Assembly (NCBI RefSeq): GCF_900113905.1
Contig: NZ_FORC01000003.1
Span: 558,001-622,000, forward strand
DNA: 64,000 nucleotides
Direction: 5' to 3'
DNA from: Phytopseudomonas argentinensis
GTDB lineage: Bacteria > Pseudomonadota > Gammaproteobacteria > Pseudomonadales > Pseudomonadaceae
A model generated the notes under the pieces. The model saw only the letters and a list, made by a program, of their open reading frames with translations. It made no database searches and was not told the DNA's origin. The translations under genes were made by a program, and so were the position numbers. The stretch's first letter is position 1, and each line of letters begins with the position of its first letter. Below are positions 1 to 8,795 of this stretch, piece after piece.

Positions 1-2
1 CC

Positions 3-659
3 CACGAGATCAACCAGCCGCTCAACGTCATGCGCATCGCCCTGACCAATACCCTCAAGGGGGTGGAAAACGGCTCGGCCAACCCGGAATATCTGAAGAA
101 CAAGCTGGGCCGCATCGAGCAACAGATCACCCGCGCGGCGAAGATCATCAACCACATGCGCATCTTCGGCCGGCGCTCCGAGGTCGAAGGTGACCTGTTC
201 AGCCCGGACGAGGCCATCGAAGGGGCCGTGAGCCTCATTCGTGAGGGCGACCTGGTGCGCGACATCGACCTGACCCTGCAACTGTGCGGAACGCCCCAGG
301 TGCGCGGGCATGCCGACCAGCTCGAGCAGGTGGTCATCAACCTCCTGGTCAACGCCAAGGATGCGCTGCTCAGTGCGCTGGACAGGCAGCCCGGGTTGGA
401 GCCGGGTATCCTGCTGCGCAGCGACTGCGTGGACGACCAGGTGATCGTGCAGGTCCAGGACAATGCCGGGGGCATCGACCCACTGCTGCTGGATCGGGTG
501 TTCGACCCGTTCTTCACCACCAAGCCGGTGGGCAAGGGCACTGGCCTGGGGTTGTCGGTCAGTTACGGGTTGGTCAACCAGATGGGCGGCAAGCTGAGCG
601 TGAGCAATCAGAATGGTGGCGCCTGTTTCCGTATCGAACTGCCGGTGGTCGCCAGTTGA
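3..659 (+). CDS. Sensor histidine kinase, C-terminal part (cut by window start)
   Basis: Only the transmitter end is present; the frame is open to the window edge. The first residues form the H-box (HEINQPLNV, phospho-acceptor His at bases 3-5). It is followed by an HATPase_c domain with N-box (NLLVNAKDAL), G1 (DNAGGID), F-box (FDPFFTTK) and G2 (GKGTGLGLSVSYG). This is the DctB/NtrB-like class of kinases that phosphorylate a response regulator in the cytoplasm. The sensory part and the partner regulator lie outside the window, so the signal is unknown. The next gene starts 1 base after its stop, so the two are probably co-transcribed. Confidence 0.9.
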   Translation, partial: HEINQPLNVMRIALTNTLKGVENGSANPEYLKNKLGRIEQQITRAAKIINHMRIFGRRSEVEGDLFSPDEAIEGAVSLIREGDLVRDIDLTLQLCGTPQVRGHADQLEQVVINLLVNAKDALLSALDRQPGLEPGILLRSDCVDDQVIVQVQDNAGGIDPLLLDRVFDPFFTTKPVGKGTGLGLSVSYGLVNQMGGKLSVSNQNGGACFRIELPVVAS

Positions 660-660
660 T

Positions 661-966
661 ATGAACAATTGGCTGGATACGCTGCACGCCTATTGCGCGG
701 CTGTACTGCAGGGGGATCAGCAACTGATCGAACGGCTGCGCGCAGCCGGCTTCGACTGCCATCAAGGCAAGTGGAGCTTTCATCTGCCCGCACTGCATGC
801 CTGGTTATTCGGCCAGCATGGAGCGCTCGATTACCCGACCTTTCTTAAGCAGCTGTACGCCAGCAACCTCAACGAGCGCCTTGCCGGCCAGGGCGCGCAG
901 ATCGCCATCGCCGACAACCGCGGCAAGGTCAGCGACAGCCTGTATCGTCTGCAGCGCCTGCCCTGA
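661..966 (+). CDS. Hypothetical protein, 101 aa
   Basis: Small soluble protein beginning MNNWLDTL, with no signal peptide or membrane segment. The ATG lies one base after the kinase stop, which favours this start over an in-frame ATG at 613 inside the kinase. The protein is leucine- and aromatic-rich and probably helical. I do not recognise a family. Its 3' end overlaps the convergent cobM 3' end by 38 bases, so the tail-to-tail junction has no room for a separate terminator. Confidence 0.7.
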   Translation: MNNWLDTLHAYCAAVLQGDQQLIERLRAAGFDCHQGKWSFHLPALHAWLFGQHGALDYPTFLKQLYASNLNERLAGQGAQIAIADNRGKVSDSLYRLQRLP

Positions 967-1702
967 ACAGATGACGATGGCCTTCGCGGTAGAGCGCCGA
1001 GTCGGCGAAATCTTCCGCGCCCAGCACCTGGCCGACGAGAATCAGCGCGGTGCGTTTGAAGGCCCTGGCACTGACCTTCGCTTCGATATCGGCCAGGGTG
1101 CCGAGCACCCAGTCCTGATCCGGCCAGCTGGCGCGGTGCACTACCGCGATCGGGCAACTGGCGCCGTAGTGCGGCAGCAGCTCGGCGACGATCTTTGCCA
1201 GGTGCTGCACGCCCAGGTGGATGGCCATGGTCGCGCGGTGGCGCGCCAGGTCGGCTAGTTGCTCGCCAGCGGGCATCGGTGATTTGCTGGCGTAACGAGT
1301 GAGGATTACCGTTTGCGACACGTCTGGCAGGGTCAGTTCGCTTTCCAGCAACGCCGCGCAGGCTGCCGTGGCGGTAACCCCGGGAATGATCTGGAAAGGG
1401 ATACCCAGCGCACGCAGGTGGCGAATCTGTTCGCCGATGGCGCCATACAGGGACGGGTCGCCGGAATGCACTCGCGCAACGTCTTCGCCGCGCTCGTGGG
1501 CGGCGCGCAGCAGGGTGATGATTTCATCGAGATGCAGTTCGGAGGTGTTCACTACCAGGCTGGCCTGATGGCCGTCGAGCACCGCTTCGGGCACCAGAGA
1601 GCCGGCGTAGAGAATCACCGGGCAGCTGCGGATCAGGCGCTGGCCCTTGACGGTAATCAGCTCTGGGTCGCCGGGGCCGGCGCCGATGAAATAGACGGTC
1701 AT
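929..1702 (-). CDS. cobM: Precorrin-4 C11-methyltransferase CobM
   Basis: SAM-dependent methyltransferase of aerobic cobalamin synthesis that methylates precorrin-4 at C-11 to give precorrin-5. The ATG at 1702 gives 257 aa, normal for the family. The N-terminus (VYFIGAGPGDPELITVKG) carries the glycine-rich GAGPGDP motif of tetrapyrrole methylases, and HSGDPSLYGA and IIPGVTA are the other conserved blocks. A longer reading from 1834 would overlap cobE and lacks family similarity. It is the last gene of the minus-strand operon cbtB-cbtA-cobE-cobM, about 50 bases after cobE, and should be repressed by B12 through the riboswitch upstream of cbtB. Confidence 0.95.
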   Translation of the reverse strand: MTVYFIGAGPGDPELITVKGQRLIRSCPVILYAGSLVPEAVLDGHQASLVVNTSELHLDEIITLLRAAHERGEDVARVHSGDPSLYGAIGEQIRHLRALGIPFQIIPGVTATAACAALLESELTLPDVSQTVILTRYASKSPMPAGEQLADLARHRATMAIHLGVQHLAKIVAELLPHYGASCPIAVVHRASWPDQDWVLGTLADIEAKVSARAFKRTALILVGQVLGAEDFADSALYREGHRHLFRAGAADDTGCR

Positions 1703-1752
1703 TGGATTCCTGAATGTGAGGGCGAGGCGCCAGTGCTCAAGCCTGATCCAGC

Positions 1753-2160
1753 CTAAGGGTGAACGCGGGCGACGGCCACGGTGGCAGCGGCGCTCTTGCG
1801 TTTGGTTATCCACAGGTGAGCGGGTTGGCCGCACAGCCGTTCGGCCAAGGCCAGGGCGCTGGCTTCGGCAACGCCGGGCGTGCCGGCCACCTGCAACGCC
1901 TTGGTCGAGGTTTCGCTCAGGCGCCCATGGTAACCCGCCATTACCTCGGCGGGCAGGAAGCGGATCGGCAGGTTCAGGTGGGCGGCCAGTTGCTGCAAGC
2001 CTGGCTCATCGGCCTTGTGGGCGCTGCTGGCCAGGGCCGTCAGCTCGGCGGTGCTCGAGCCGTGCTCCTTCAGCGCGCTATCGAGCAGGGCCAGTAGTTC
2101 GCCTAGCGGGCAATCGCGCCGGCAACCCAGGCCGGCAACGAGGGTAGGGCGCTCGCTCAT
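1753..2160 (-). CDS. cobE: Cobalamin biosynthesis protein CobE
   Basis: 135-aa CobE, equivalent to the C-terminal domain of CbiG. It starts with the typical VAGLGCRRDCP segment and ends near TPGVAEASAL..LWITKRKSAAATVAVAR. In the aerobic pathway CobE is required around the precorrin-5 steps, though its exact role is debated. The start codon overlaps the cbtA stop by 4 bases, indicating translational coupling. Its position between cbtA and cobM is that of a pathway gene in a B12-controlled operon. Confidence 0.92.
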   Translation of the reverse strand: MSERPTLVAGLGCRRDCPLGELLALLDSALKEHGSSTAELTALASSAHKADEPGLQQLAAHLNLPIRFLPAEVMAGYHGRLSETSTKALQVAGTPGVAEASALALAERLCGQPAHLWITKRKSAAATVAVARVHP

Positions 2161-2867
2161 GCAGGCTGGTGGTTGCGGCCGTGAAACCAGGCGGCGGCCA
2201 TACCGAGAGACGCCCAGAACGCGGCGTTGGTGAGCAGCGAGGCGAGGATGAACTGATGCTCCAGCGTTTCGGGCGCCAGGCTTTCATGCACCTCGGGCTG
2301 CGGTGCGCCGACCAGGTGAGGCAGGGCGAGAAGCACCACGCCGAGGATGCGTAGCATCCAGTTGCTACCGAACGCCAGCAGCGCCAGGCCTGCGGCGGTC
2401 GCTGTCGCTGTGCCGATCCACCAGTACTGGCGCAGCAGCAGCTCTGCCGCGGCAGTCCCTGGCAACTCCGGAGGCAAGCCGCTGGCGGGCGCCAGGACGA
2501 AAGTGGCGAAACCGGCCAGCCCCCAGAGCAGGCCCTGCCAGGTTTTCTCGGGGGCGCGCAGGGTGAACAGGCCAGCCAGCATCAGCGCGAAACCGACGGC
2601 GACGACCAGATTGCTCAGGCCTGTGGATAACAGCCGCTGCCAGCCGTCCTCGGGCGCCCAGGCTTCGCCGTCGTGGCTGTGCCCGTTCGCACCATGGTCG
2701 TGGGCAGCGGTGGTGTCGTGGCTGTGTTCGATGGCGGCAGGCTCCGCGACTTCGAAGCCTTCCGCCTGCAGGATCAGCGGGGTTACCCACAGGCTTTGCA
2801 GCAGGGTCAGCACGATGGCGGCGAGCAGGCCGGCGAAGCCTGCGGTCTGGGCGATACGCTTGATCAT
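2157..2867 (-). CDS. cbtA: CbtA family cobalt transporter subunit
   Basis: Predicted inner-membrane cobalt transporter. ATG at 2867 (MIKRIAQTAGFAGLLAAIVL) gives 236 aa; an upstream in-frame ATG at 2924 would run into cbtB. There are about five hydrophobic segments: one at the N-terminus, then after a histidine-rich loop (EHSHDTTAAHDHGANGHSHD, roughly residues 48-67) four more. The His-rich loop is the likely metal-binding element. CbtAB were predicted as cobalt transporters from their regular placement behind B12 riboswitches, as here. The 10-base gap to cbtB and 4-base overlap with cobE support one operon. Confidence 0.92.
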   Translation of the reverse strand: MIKRIAQTAGFAGLLAAIVLTLLQSLWVTPLILQAEGFEVAEPAAIEHSHDTTAAHDHGANGHSHDGEAWAPEDGWQRLLSTGLSNLVVAVGFALMLAGLFTLRAPEKTWQGLLWGLAGFATFVLAPASGLPPELPGTAAAELLLRQYWWIGTATATAAGLALLAFGSNWMLRILGVVLLALPHLVGAPQPEVHESLAPETLEHQFILASLLTNAAFWASLGMAAAWFHGRNHQPA

Positions 2868-2877
2868 CGCGAGGCCC

Positions 2878-3063
2878 TCAGTGGCACGGAAACGCGGCGC
2901 TGTGCCGGGTATCGTGGGCAGCATTGTGCAGCGCTTCGACGTGGGAGAAACCGGCGAAGAAAATCAGCACGGCGCCCAGCACGCAGCTGCCGACGGCAAG
3001 CAGAATACGTTGCGACAGGGGGAGTGCGGAGGCGGTGGATTCGGACAGGACGCTGCTGGACAT
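2878..3063 (-). CDS. cbtB: CbtB family cobalt transporter subunit
   Basis: 61-aa protein with one transmembrane helix (ILLAVGSCVLGAVLIFFAGF) and a C-terminal histidine cluster (HVEALHNAAHDTRHSAAFPCH region). This is the exact CbtB architecture: one helix followed by a conserved His-rich, probably cobalt-binding tail. ATG at 3063 is chosen because longer in-frame starts run into the riboswitch leader. It is the first gene of the minus-strand operon, directly downstream of a cobalamin riboswitch, so its expression should rise when B12 is scarce. Confidence 0.93.
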   Translation of the reverse strand: MSSSVLSESTASALPLSQRILLAVGSCVLGAVLIFFAGFSHVEALHNAAHDTRHSAAFPCH

Positions 3064-3167
3064 GATCGTAGACCTCAAGGGTAAACGGCACAGCAGGACA
3101 CGGCGAGACTGCCCGCACGGGCGGGCGATAGTCGGCGCGCGCCCGCCCACCGCGGGTTGCCAAACAG

Positions 3168-3350
3168 AGGATTCAGGCCGGTCTCCGGGCTCGCGATGAT
3201 CACCTTGCGGCGATAGGGATCGGCCTTCCCATGCATGTGCACAGTGGCCAAAACGATCCTGGCATTCGCTTACCGTTGCGGGGGCAGCGCCGGACTCGAA
3301 CCGGCTTCCCGTTTCACCTCACGCACGGCGGCGCGAGACACCTGAAACAA
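3168..3350 (-). promoter_or_regulatory. Cobalamin riboswitch controlling cbtB-cbtA-cobE-cobM
   Basis: Read on the minus strand this stretch has the conserved core: GGGAAGCCGGTTCGAGTCCG, then GCGCTGCCCCCGCAACGGTA (about 3271-3308), a GCCACTG...GGGAAGGCC segment near 3224-3247, and the B12 box AGCCCGGAGACCGGCCT (about 3176-3192). It ends about 110 bases before the cbtB start. Established behaviour is adenosylcobalamin binding that shuts off downstream expression. Outer limits are approximate. Confidence 0.93.
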
Positions 3351-3439
3351 CCGGGCAAGAACAACACGAAGGAGCAAGTGCGTCAACCTGTTGCAGGTCG
3401 CTCCGCGATTGACCGTGCCACAGGCTCTGCGTAGCCTTG

Positions 3440-3612
3440 CTGGTTTCGAGGTGCTGCCTGTAGTCACAGGCAGCTAAGAGGGAACACGGAACACCGTGGC
3501 TGCCCCCGCAACTGTAAGCAGCGAGTGCGTCGCCAATCGCCACTGGGAGACCGGGAAGGCCGGCCGCGCGCCATGACCTGCCAGCCAGGAGACCTGCCTC
3601 GATAACGCTTCG
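3440..3612 (+). promoter_or_regulatory. Cobalamin riboswitch controlling cobW-cobN
   Basis: Plus-strand element with GCTGCCCCCGCAACTGTAAG (3502-3521), GCCACTGGGAGACCGGGAAG (3539-3558) and the B12 box AGCCAGGAGACCTGCC (3583-3598). It ends about 110 bases upstream of the cobW ATG at 3712. It points away from the cbtB riboswitch, and the two aptamers are separated by only about 90 bases, which must hold both promoters. Confidence 0.94.
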
Positions 3613-3711
3613 ACAACCGGGCGGGGTGATCCGGTGATGCCTTCGCGCCAGCCTGCTCGCGCCTGCCATCCTATCGCCCGCTCGCCGTTTCTGCAGACGC
3701 CAGGGGCCATC

Positions 3712-4761
3712 ATGAAAACGCTCGCCAAACTTCCCGTCACCATCGTCACCGGCTTTCTTGGTGCCGGCAAAACCACCTTGCTGCGCCACATGCTGGAAAA
3801 CGCCGAGGGTCGTCGTATCGCGGTGATCGTCAACGAGTTCGGCGAGCTGGGTATCGACGGCGAGATCCTCAAGCAGTGCTCCATCGGTTGCACCGAGGAA
3901 GAGGCCAACGGCCGGGTATTCGAGCTGGCCAACGGTTGCCTGTGCTGCACCGTGCAGGAAGAATTCTTCCCGGTGATGCGCGAGCTGGTGGAGCGCCGTG
4001 GCGACCTCGACCATATCCTCATCGAGACCAGCGGGCTGGCCCTGCCCAAGCCCCTGGTGCAGGCCTTCAACTGGCCGGAAATCCGCAATGCCTGCACCGT
4101 CGATGCGGTGATCACCGTGGTCGACAGCCCGGCCGTGGTCGCCGGCACCTTCGCGGCATTCCCCGATCAGGTCGACGCCCAGCGCAAGCTCGACCCCAAC
4201 CTCGACCATGAGTCGCCGCTGCATGAGCTGTTCGCCGACCAGCTGGCCAGCGCCGATCTGGTGATCCTCAACAAGGCCGACCTGCTCGATGCCGAGGCGC
4301 TGGCAGCGGTGCGCGCCGAAGTGGCCGAGGAGCTGCCGCCGGCGGTCAAGGTGGTCGAGGCCCATGGCGGCTCGCTGCCGCTAAACGTACTGCTGGGCCT
4401 GAACAACGAGACCGAGCTGCATATCGAAGGCCGCAAGACCCACCACGACAACGAAGATGAAGATCACGATCACGACGAATTCGACTCGTTCCACGTGGAA
4501 CTACCGGAAGCAGACGAGGCGCGCCTGCTGAATGCGCTGAAGGATGTGGTCGGCAAACACGGCATTCTGCGGGTGAAAGGTTTCGTTGCCGTGCCGAACA
4601 AGCCCATGCGCCTGCTGCTGCAGGGCGTCGGTCAGCGCTTCGACAAGCATTTCGACCGTGCCTGGAAGCCTGACGAGGCCCGAGTGACTCGCTTGATCGT
4701 GATCGGCCAGGAGCTGGATCACACTGCCATCGCCGCCGAGCTGAAAGCGGCGCTGGCGTAA
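3712..4761 (+). CDS. cobW: CobW, metal-chaperone GTPase of cobalamin synthesis
   Basis: 349-aa G3E GTPase. P-loop GFLGAGKTT (about residues 13-21), the metal-binding CLCC motif (NGCLCCTVQEE), switch region ETSGLALP and the guanine-specificity motif NKAD are all present. A His/Asp/Glu-rich linker (HHDNEDEDHDHDEF) precedes the CobW_C domain. CobW is thought to deliver Co2+ to the CobN-type chelatase; its position 12 bases before cobN and behind a B12 riboswitch fits this. ATG at 3712 is preferred over in-frame 3634, which lies in the leader. Confidence 0.96.
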   Translation: MKTLAKLPVTIVTGFLGAGKTTLLRHMLENAEGRRIAVIVNEFGELGIDGEILKQCSIGCTEEEANGRVFELANGCLCCTVQEEFFPVMRELVERRGDLDHILIETSGLALPKPLVQAFNWPEIRNACTVDAVITVVDSPAVVAGTFAAFPDQVDAQRKLDPNLDHESPLHELFADQLASADLVILNKADLLDAEALAAVRAEVAEELPPAVKVVEAHGGSLPLNVLLGLNNETELHIEGRKTHHDNEDEDHDHDEFDSFHVELPEADEARLLNALKDVVGKHGILRVKGFVAVPNKPMRLLLQGVGQRFDKHFDRAWKPDEARVTRLIVIGQELDHTAIAAELKAALA

Positions 4762-4773
4762 CCGGCGCCCATC

Positions 4774-7700
4774 ATGCACCTGCTGCGTACCCAGCCCGGC
4801 CAGTCGCTGCCGGCCGACAGCATCGCCGACCTCGGCCAGACCCCCGCCGAGCTGGTGGTACTGTGCACCGGTGATTCACACCTGTCGCTGCTGGCCGAAG
4901 TCGCCCGCCATCTGCCCGAGGATTACCCCAGCCTGCGCCTGGCCAGCCCGGCGCAGCTGGCCAACAACGCCTCGGTGGACTTCTACGTCGAGCAGGTGCT
5001 CAGGCACGCCAAGGTCATCATGATTTCCGTGCATGGCGGCGTCAGCTACTGGCGCTACGGCATCGAGCGGCTGGTGGAGCTGGCCGGGCAGGGCAAGACG
5101 CTGATTCTGGTGCCGGGCTGCGATAACCCCGACCCCGAGCTGACTGCACTGGGCAACGTGACCGCCGACGATGCCGAACGGCTCTGGCAGTACCTGCGCC
5201 AGGGCGGTGTGGATAACGCACGGCAGTTCTTCAACTGCATCGCCGACCGTTACCTGGGACGGGACTACGGCTGGCAGCCGCCGCACGCGCTACCGCGGGT
5301 CGGCCTGTATCACCCCCGGCTGGGCAATGCCATGCTGCAGGACTGGCGCGCCGACTGGCAGGCCGATGCACCGGTGGCGGCGTTGCTGTTCTATCGCACC
5401 CATGTGCAGGCGGCCAACACCGCGTTCGTCGACACCTTCTGCCAGCGCCTGCAGGCCCAGGGCATCAACCCGCTGCCCATCGCCGTGGCCAGTCTCAAGG
5501 AGGCGGCCTGCATGGCGCAGGTCGAGGACTGGCTCGACGATGTGGGCGCCAGCGTGATCATCAACACCACCGGTTTTGCCCAATCCAACCCGGAGTCGCC
5601 CCAAGCGCGGCCGTTCCGCCGTGACGTGCCGGTGCTGCAGGCGCTCTGCGCGCTGGACAGCGAGGAGCAATGGCAGGGCAACGCCCAGGGCCTCGGCCCC
5701 CGCGACCTGGCCATGCATATCGCGCTACCGGAACTGGACGGCCGGCTGATCACCCGGCCGATCAGCTTCAAGGGCCTGGCTTTTCGCAGCGAGCGCAGCC
5801 AGAGCGACGTGGTCTGCTACCGCGCGCACCTGCCCGGCATGGATTTCGTTGCCGAGCTGGCACGTCGGCAGGCCGACCTGCAGCGCCTGCCGGCTGTGGA
5901 TAAACGCGTTGCCCTGGTGCTCGCCAACTACCCGACCCGCGACGGCCGCATCGGCAACGGCGTCGGCCTGGATACGCCAGCGGCGGCGCTGAATATTCTG
6001 CAGGCCTTGCAGCAGCGGGGTTACCCGGTCGAGGCGTTGCCGGACAGCGGCACGGCACTGATCCACCAACTGCTCGGCGGCGTGACCAACGATCTCGACA
6101 ACCTCGACCTGCGGCCCTGCGCCCAGAGCCTGGCGCTGGACGACTACCAGCGCTTCTTCGCCGCCCAGCCCGAGGCCAATCGCCAGGCAGTGCTGGAGCG
6201 CTGGGGCTCGCCCGAGAACGATCCGATGTTCCGCGCGGGCCGGCTGATGATCGCCGGCCTGCGTTTTGGCCTGACCTTCGTCGGCATCCAGCCGGCACGG
6301 GGTTACCAGGTCGACGCGGCGGCGGTCTATCACGATCCGGACTTGGTGCCGCCCCACGGCTACCTGGCCTTCTATTTCTGGATGCGTCACGTCTACGGGG
6401 CCAACGCGGTGATCCACGTCGGCAAGCACGGCAACCTGGAGTGGCTGCCGGGCAAGAGCGTGGGACTGTCGGAAAGCTGCTGGCCAACGGCGATTCTCGG
6501 TGCGCTGCCGAATATCTACCCGTTCATCGTCAACGATCCCGGCGAAGGCGCGCAGGCCAAGCGGCGTACCCAGGCGGTGATCATCGACCACCTGATGCCG
6601 CCGCTGACCCGCGCCGAGAGCTACGGCCCGTTGCGTGACCTGGAGCGGCTGGCCGACGAGTATTACGACGCCAGCCAGCTCGACCTGCGCCGCGCCAGTG
6701 AGCTGCGCGGCGAGATCCTGCACAAGGTGCGCGAGGCCAGCCTGGATCGCGAGCTGGGCCTGCAGCTCAACGACGACCCCGCCAGCTGGTTGCCACAGCT
6801 GGACGCCTACCTGTGCGACCTCAAGGAGTCGCAGATCCGTGACGGCCTGCATGTGTTCGGCGAGTCGCCGACCGGCACCCTGCGCCGCGACACCCTGCTG
6901 GCGCTGCTGCGCATTTCGCGTGGCGATGGGCAGGGCGGCAATGCCAGCCTGCTGCGTGCGCTGGCCGATGATCTGGCACTCGGCTTCGATCCGCTCGATT
7001 GCGAGATGGCCGCGTCGTGGACGGGGCCGCGCCCGGCTATTCTCGTCAGCATGAGCGATGAGCCATGGCGCAGCTTTGGCGACACTCGCGAACGTCTGGA
7101 ACTGCTGGGTTTAGGGTTGATGTCGGGGGCGGATTTCGAAGCTGTCGGATCGAGTAGCGCGGCCGTGCTGCACAATCTGCACAGCCATATCGCCCCGCTG
7201 CTGGATGCTTGCGGCGATGCCGAGATGCACGGTCTGCTCGACGCCCTCGACGGCCGCTTCGTGCCCTCCGGCCCCAGCGGTGCGCCGAGCCGTGGGCGCC
7301 TCGATGTACTGCCCACCGGGCGCAATTTCTACTCCGTGGACGTGCGCAACCTGCCCACGCCCACCGCCTGGCGCCTCGGCGTGCAGGCCGCCGACCGCTT
7401 GCTCGAACGTCACCTGCAGGACGAAGGCGATCACCTGCGCCAGCTCGGCCTGTCGGTATGGGGCACCGCGACCATGCGCACCGGCGGCGACGATATCGCC
7501 CAGGCCATGGCGCTGCTGGGCGTGCGCCCGGTATGGCAGGCCGGCAGCGGGCGGGTCGAGCGTTTCGAGGTGCTGCCGCTGGAGCAGCTCGGTCGCCCGC
7601 GTGTCGATGTGACCCTGCGGGTATCCGGCTTCTTCCGCGATGCCTTCGCCAACCTGATCCGCCTGTTCGACGATGCCGTGCAGGCGGTTGCCGATCTGGA

Positions 7701-8508
7701 CGAGGCGCCAGACATGAACCCGCTGTCCGCCCGGGTCTGGCAGGAAGCCCTGGCGCTGCAGGATGGCGGGCTGGACGAACGCGAGGCACGGCGCCAGGCC
7801 GGCTGGCGGATCTTCGGCTCCAAGCCGGGTGCCTATGGCGCCGGCGTGCAGAACGCCATCGAGGAGCGCCTGTGGGAAAACCGCGCGGACCTGGCCGAGG
7901 TGTACCTGAACTGGGGCGGCTACGCCTACGGCAAGGGCGCGGAGGGCGCGCCGGCCCGCGAGCAGTTCGCCGAGCGCCTGGAGCGCATGCAGGCGGTGCT
8001 GCACAACCAGGACAACCGCGAGCACGACATCCTCGATTCCAACGACTACTACCAGTTCCAGGGCGGCATGCTGGCGGCGGTGGAAACCCTGCGTGGTGGC
8101 AAGGTGGCCAGCTACTTTGGTGACAACAGCCAGCCCGACACCCCGCGCATCCGTACCCTCAAGCAGGAGCTGGGGCGGGTGGTGCGCGCCCGCGCGGCCA
8201 ACCCCAAGTGGATCGAGGGCATGAAGCGCCACGGCTACAAGGGCGCCTTCGAACTGGCCGCGACCATCGACTACCTGTTCGCCTTCGACGCCACCAGCGA
8301 GCTGGTCGACGACCACCAGTACGCCCTGCTTACCGACGCCTACCTGATGGACAGAGACACCCGCGACTTCATCCAGCAGCACAACCCCGGCGCCCTGCAG
8401 GACATCGTCGAGCGCCTGCTCGAAGCCCAGCAACGTGGCCTGTGGCAGGAGCCGGGCGAGTACCGTGAAGCCCTGGAAAACCTGCTGCTCGATAGCGAGG
8501 AAAGCTGA
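4774..8508 (+). CDS. cobN: Cobaltochelatase large subunit CobN
   Basis: 1244-aa CobN/BchH-like subunit that binds hydrogenobyrinate a,c-diamide and inserts Co2+ with help of an AAA+ motor (here ChlI/ChlD). The conserved block IHVGKHGNLEWLPGKSVGLS lies near residue 550, and the C-terminal half has the family SMSDEPWRSFGDTRERLELL and GSKPGAYGAGVQNAIEERLW segments. Length is normal for Pseudomonas CobN. It follows cobW by 12 bases, so it is riboswitch-controlled. The motor subunits are encoded about 5 kb away (13436-15135) rather than adjacent. Confidence 0.97.
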   Translation: MHLLRTQPGQSLPADSIADLGQTPAELVVLCTGDSHLSLLAEVARHLPEDYPSLRLASPAQLANNASVDFYVEQVLRHAKVIMISVHGGVSYWRYGIERLVELAGQGKTLILVPGCDNPDPELTALGNVTADDAERLWQYLRQGGVDNARQFFNCIADRYLGRDYGWQPPHALPRVGLYHPRLGNAMLQDWRADWQADAPVAALLFYRTHVQAANTAFVDTFCQRLQAQGINPLPIAVASLKEAACMAQVEDWLDDVGASVIINTTGFAQSNPESPQARPFRRDVPVLQALCALDSEEQWQGNAQGLGPRDLAMHIALPELDGRLITRPISFKGLAFRSERSQSDVVCYRAHLPGMDFVAELARRQADLQRLPAVDKRVALVLANYPTRDGRIGNGVGLDTPAAALNILQALQQRGYPVEALPDSGTALIHQLLGGVTNDLDNLDLRPCAQSLALDDYQRFFAAQPEANRQAVLERWGSPENDPMFRAGRLMIAGLRFGLTFVGIQPARGYQVDAAAVYHDPDLVPPHGYLAFYFWMRHVYGANAVIHVGKHGNLEWLPGKSVGLSESCWPTAILGALPNIYPFIVNDPGEGAQAKRRTQAVIIDHLMPPLTRAESYGPLRDLERLADEYYDASQLDLRRASELRGEILHKVREASLDRELGLQLNDDPASWLPQLDAYLCDLKESQIRDGLHVFGESPTGTLRRDTLLALLRISRGDGQGGNASLLRALADDLALGFDPLDCEMAASWTGPRPAILVSMSDEPWRSFGDTRERLELLGLGLMSGADFEAVGSSSAAVLHNLHSHIAPLLDACGDAEMHGLLDALDGRFVPSGPSGAPSRGRLDVLPTGRNFYSVDVRNLPTPTAWRLGVQAADRLLERHLQDEGDHLRQLGLSVWGTATMRTGGDDIAQAMALLGVRPVWQAGSGRVERFEVLPLEQLGRPRVDVTLRVSGFFRDAFANLIRLFDDAVQAVADLDEAPDMNPLSARVWQEALALQDGGLDEREARRQAGWRIFGSKPGAYGAGVQNAIEERLWENRADLAEVYLNWGGYAYGKGAEGAPAREQFAERLERMQAVLHNQDNREHDILDSNDYYQFQGGMLAAVETLRGGKVASYFGDNSQPDTPRIRTLKQELGRVVRARAANPKWIEGMKRHGYKGAFELAATIDYLFAFDATSELVDDHQYALLTDAYLMDRDTRDFIQQHNPGALQDIVERLLEAQQRGLWQEPGEYREALENLLLDSEES

Positions 8509-8560
8509 CGACGCCCGTAGCCTGGGTCTCGCTGCGCTCAACCGATTTGGTTCGTAGCTT

Positions 8561-8623
8561 GTAGGATGGGTGCAACCCATCAATTGCCGATGGGTTTCAC
8601 CTACGCGGCCCGACCCATCCTAC
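8561..8623. repeat. Inverted repeat GTAGGATGGGT...ACCCATCCTAC
   Basis: In the 287-base gap between cobN and the ABC-F gene, GTAGGATGGGTGCAACCCAT is followed by GATGGGTTTCACC and closed by CGACCCATCCTAC, forming a long imperfect hairpin. Sequences of this type are scattered between genes in Pseudomonas. It could act as a transcription stop or mRNA end for cobN, but there is no U-run. Nothing else coding is visible in this gap. Confidence 0.6.
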
Positions 8624-8795
8624 GGGTACCCAAACCCTTGGTGTTGCCCTCAGCCTGACCCAGGTTTACCCTGGCCGCTCATTCCCCGCCGGAGTCTCGT
8701 CCAATGCGCCAGTAATGCCGTCGTGCTCGCACGAACTGTGATCGTCCGCCGTGGCCTTGTGCCGCGCGTTTTCACGGCATTGCCTGGAGTCATTC

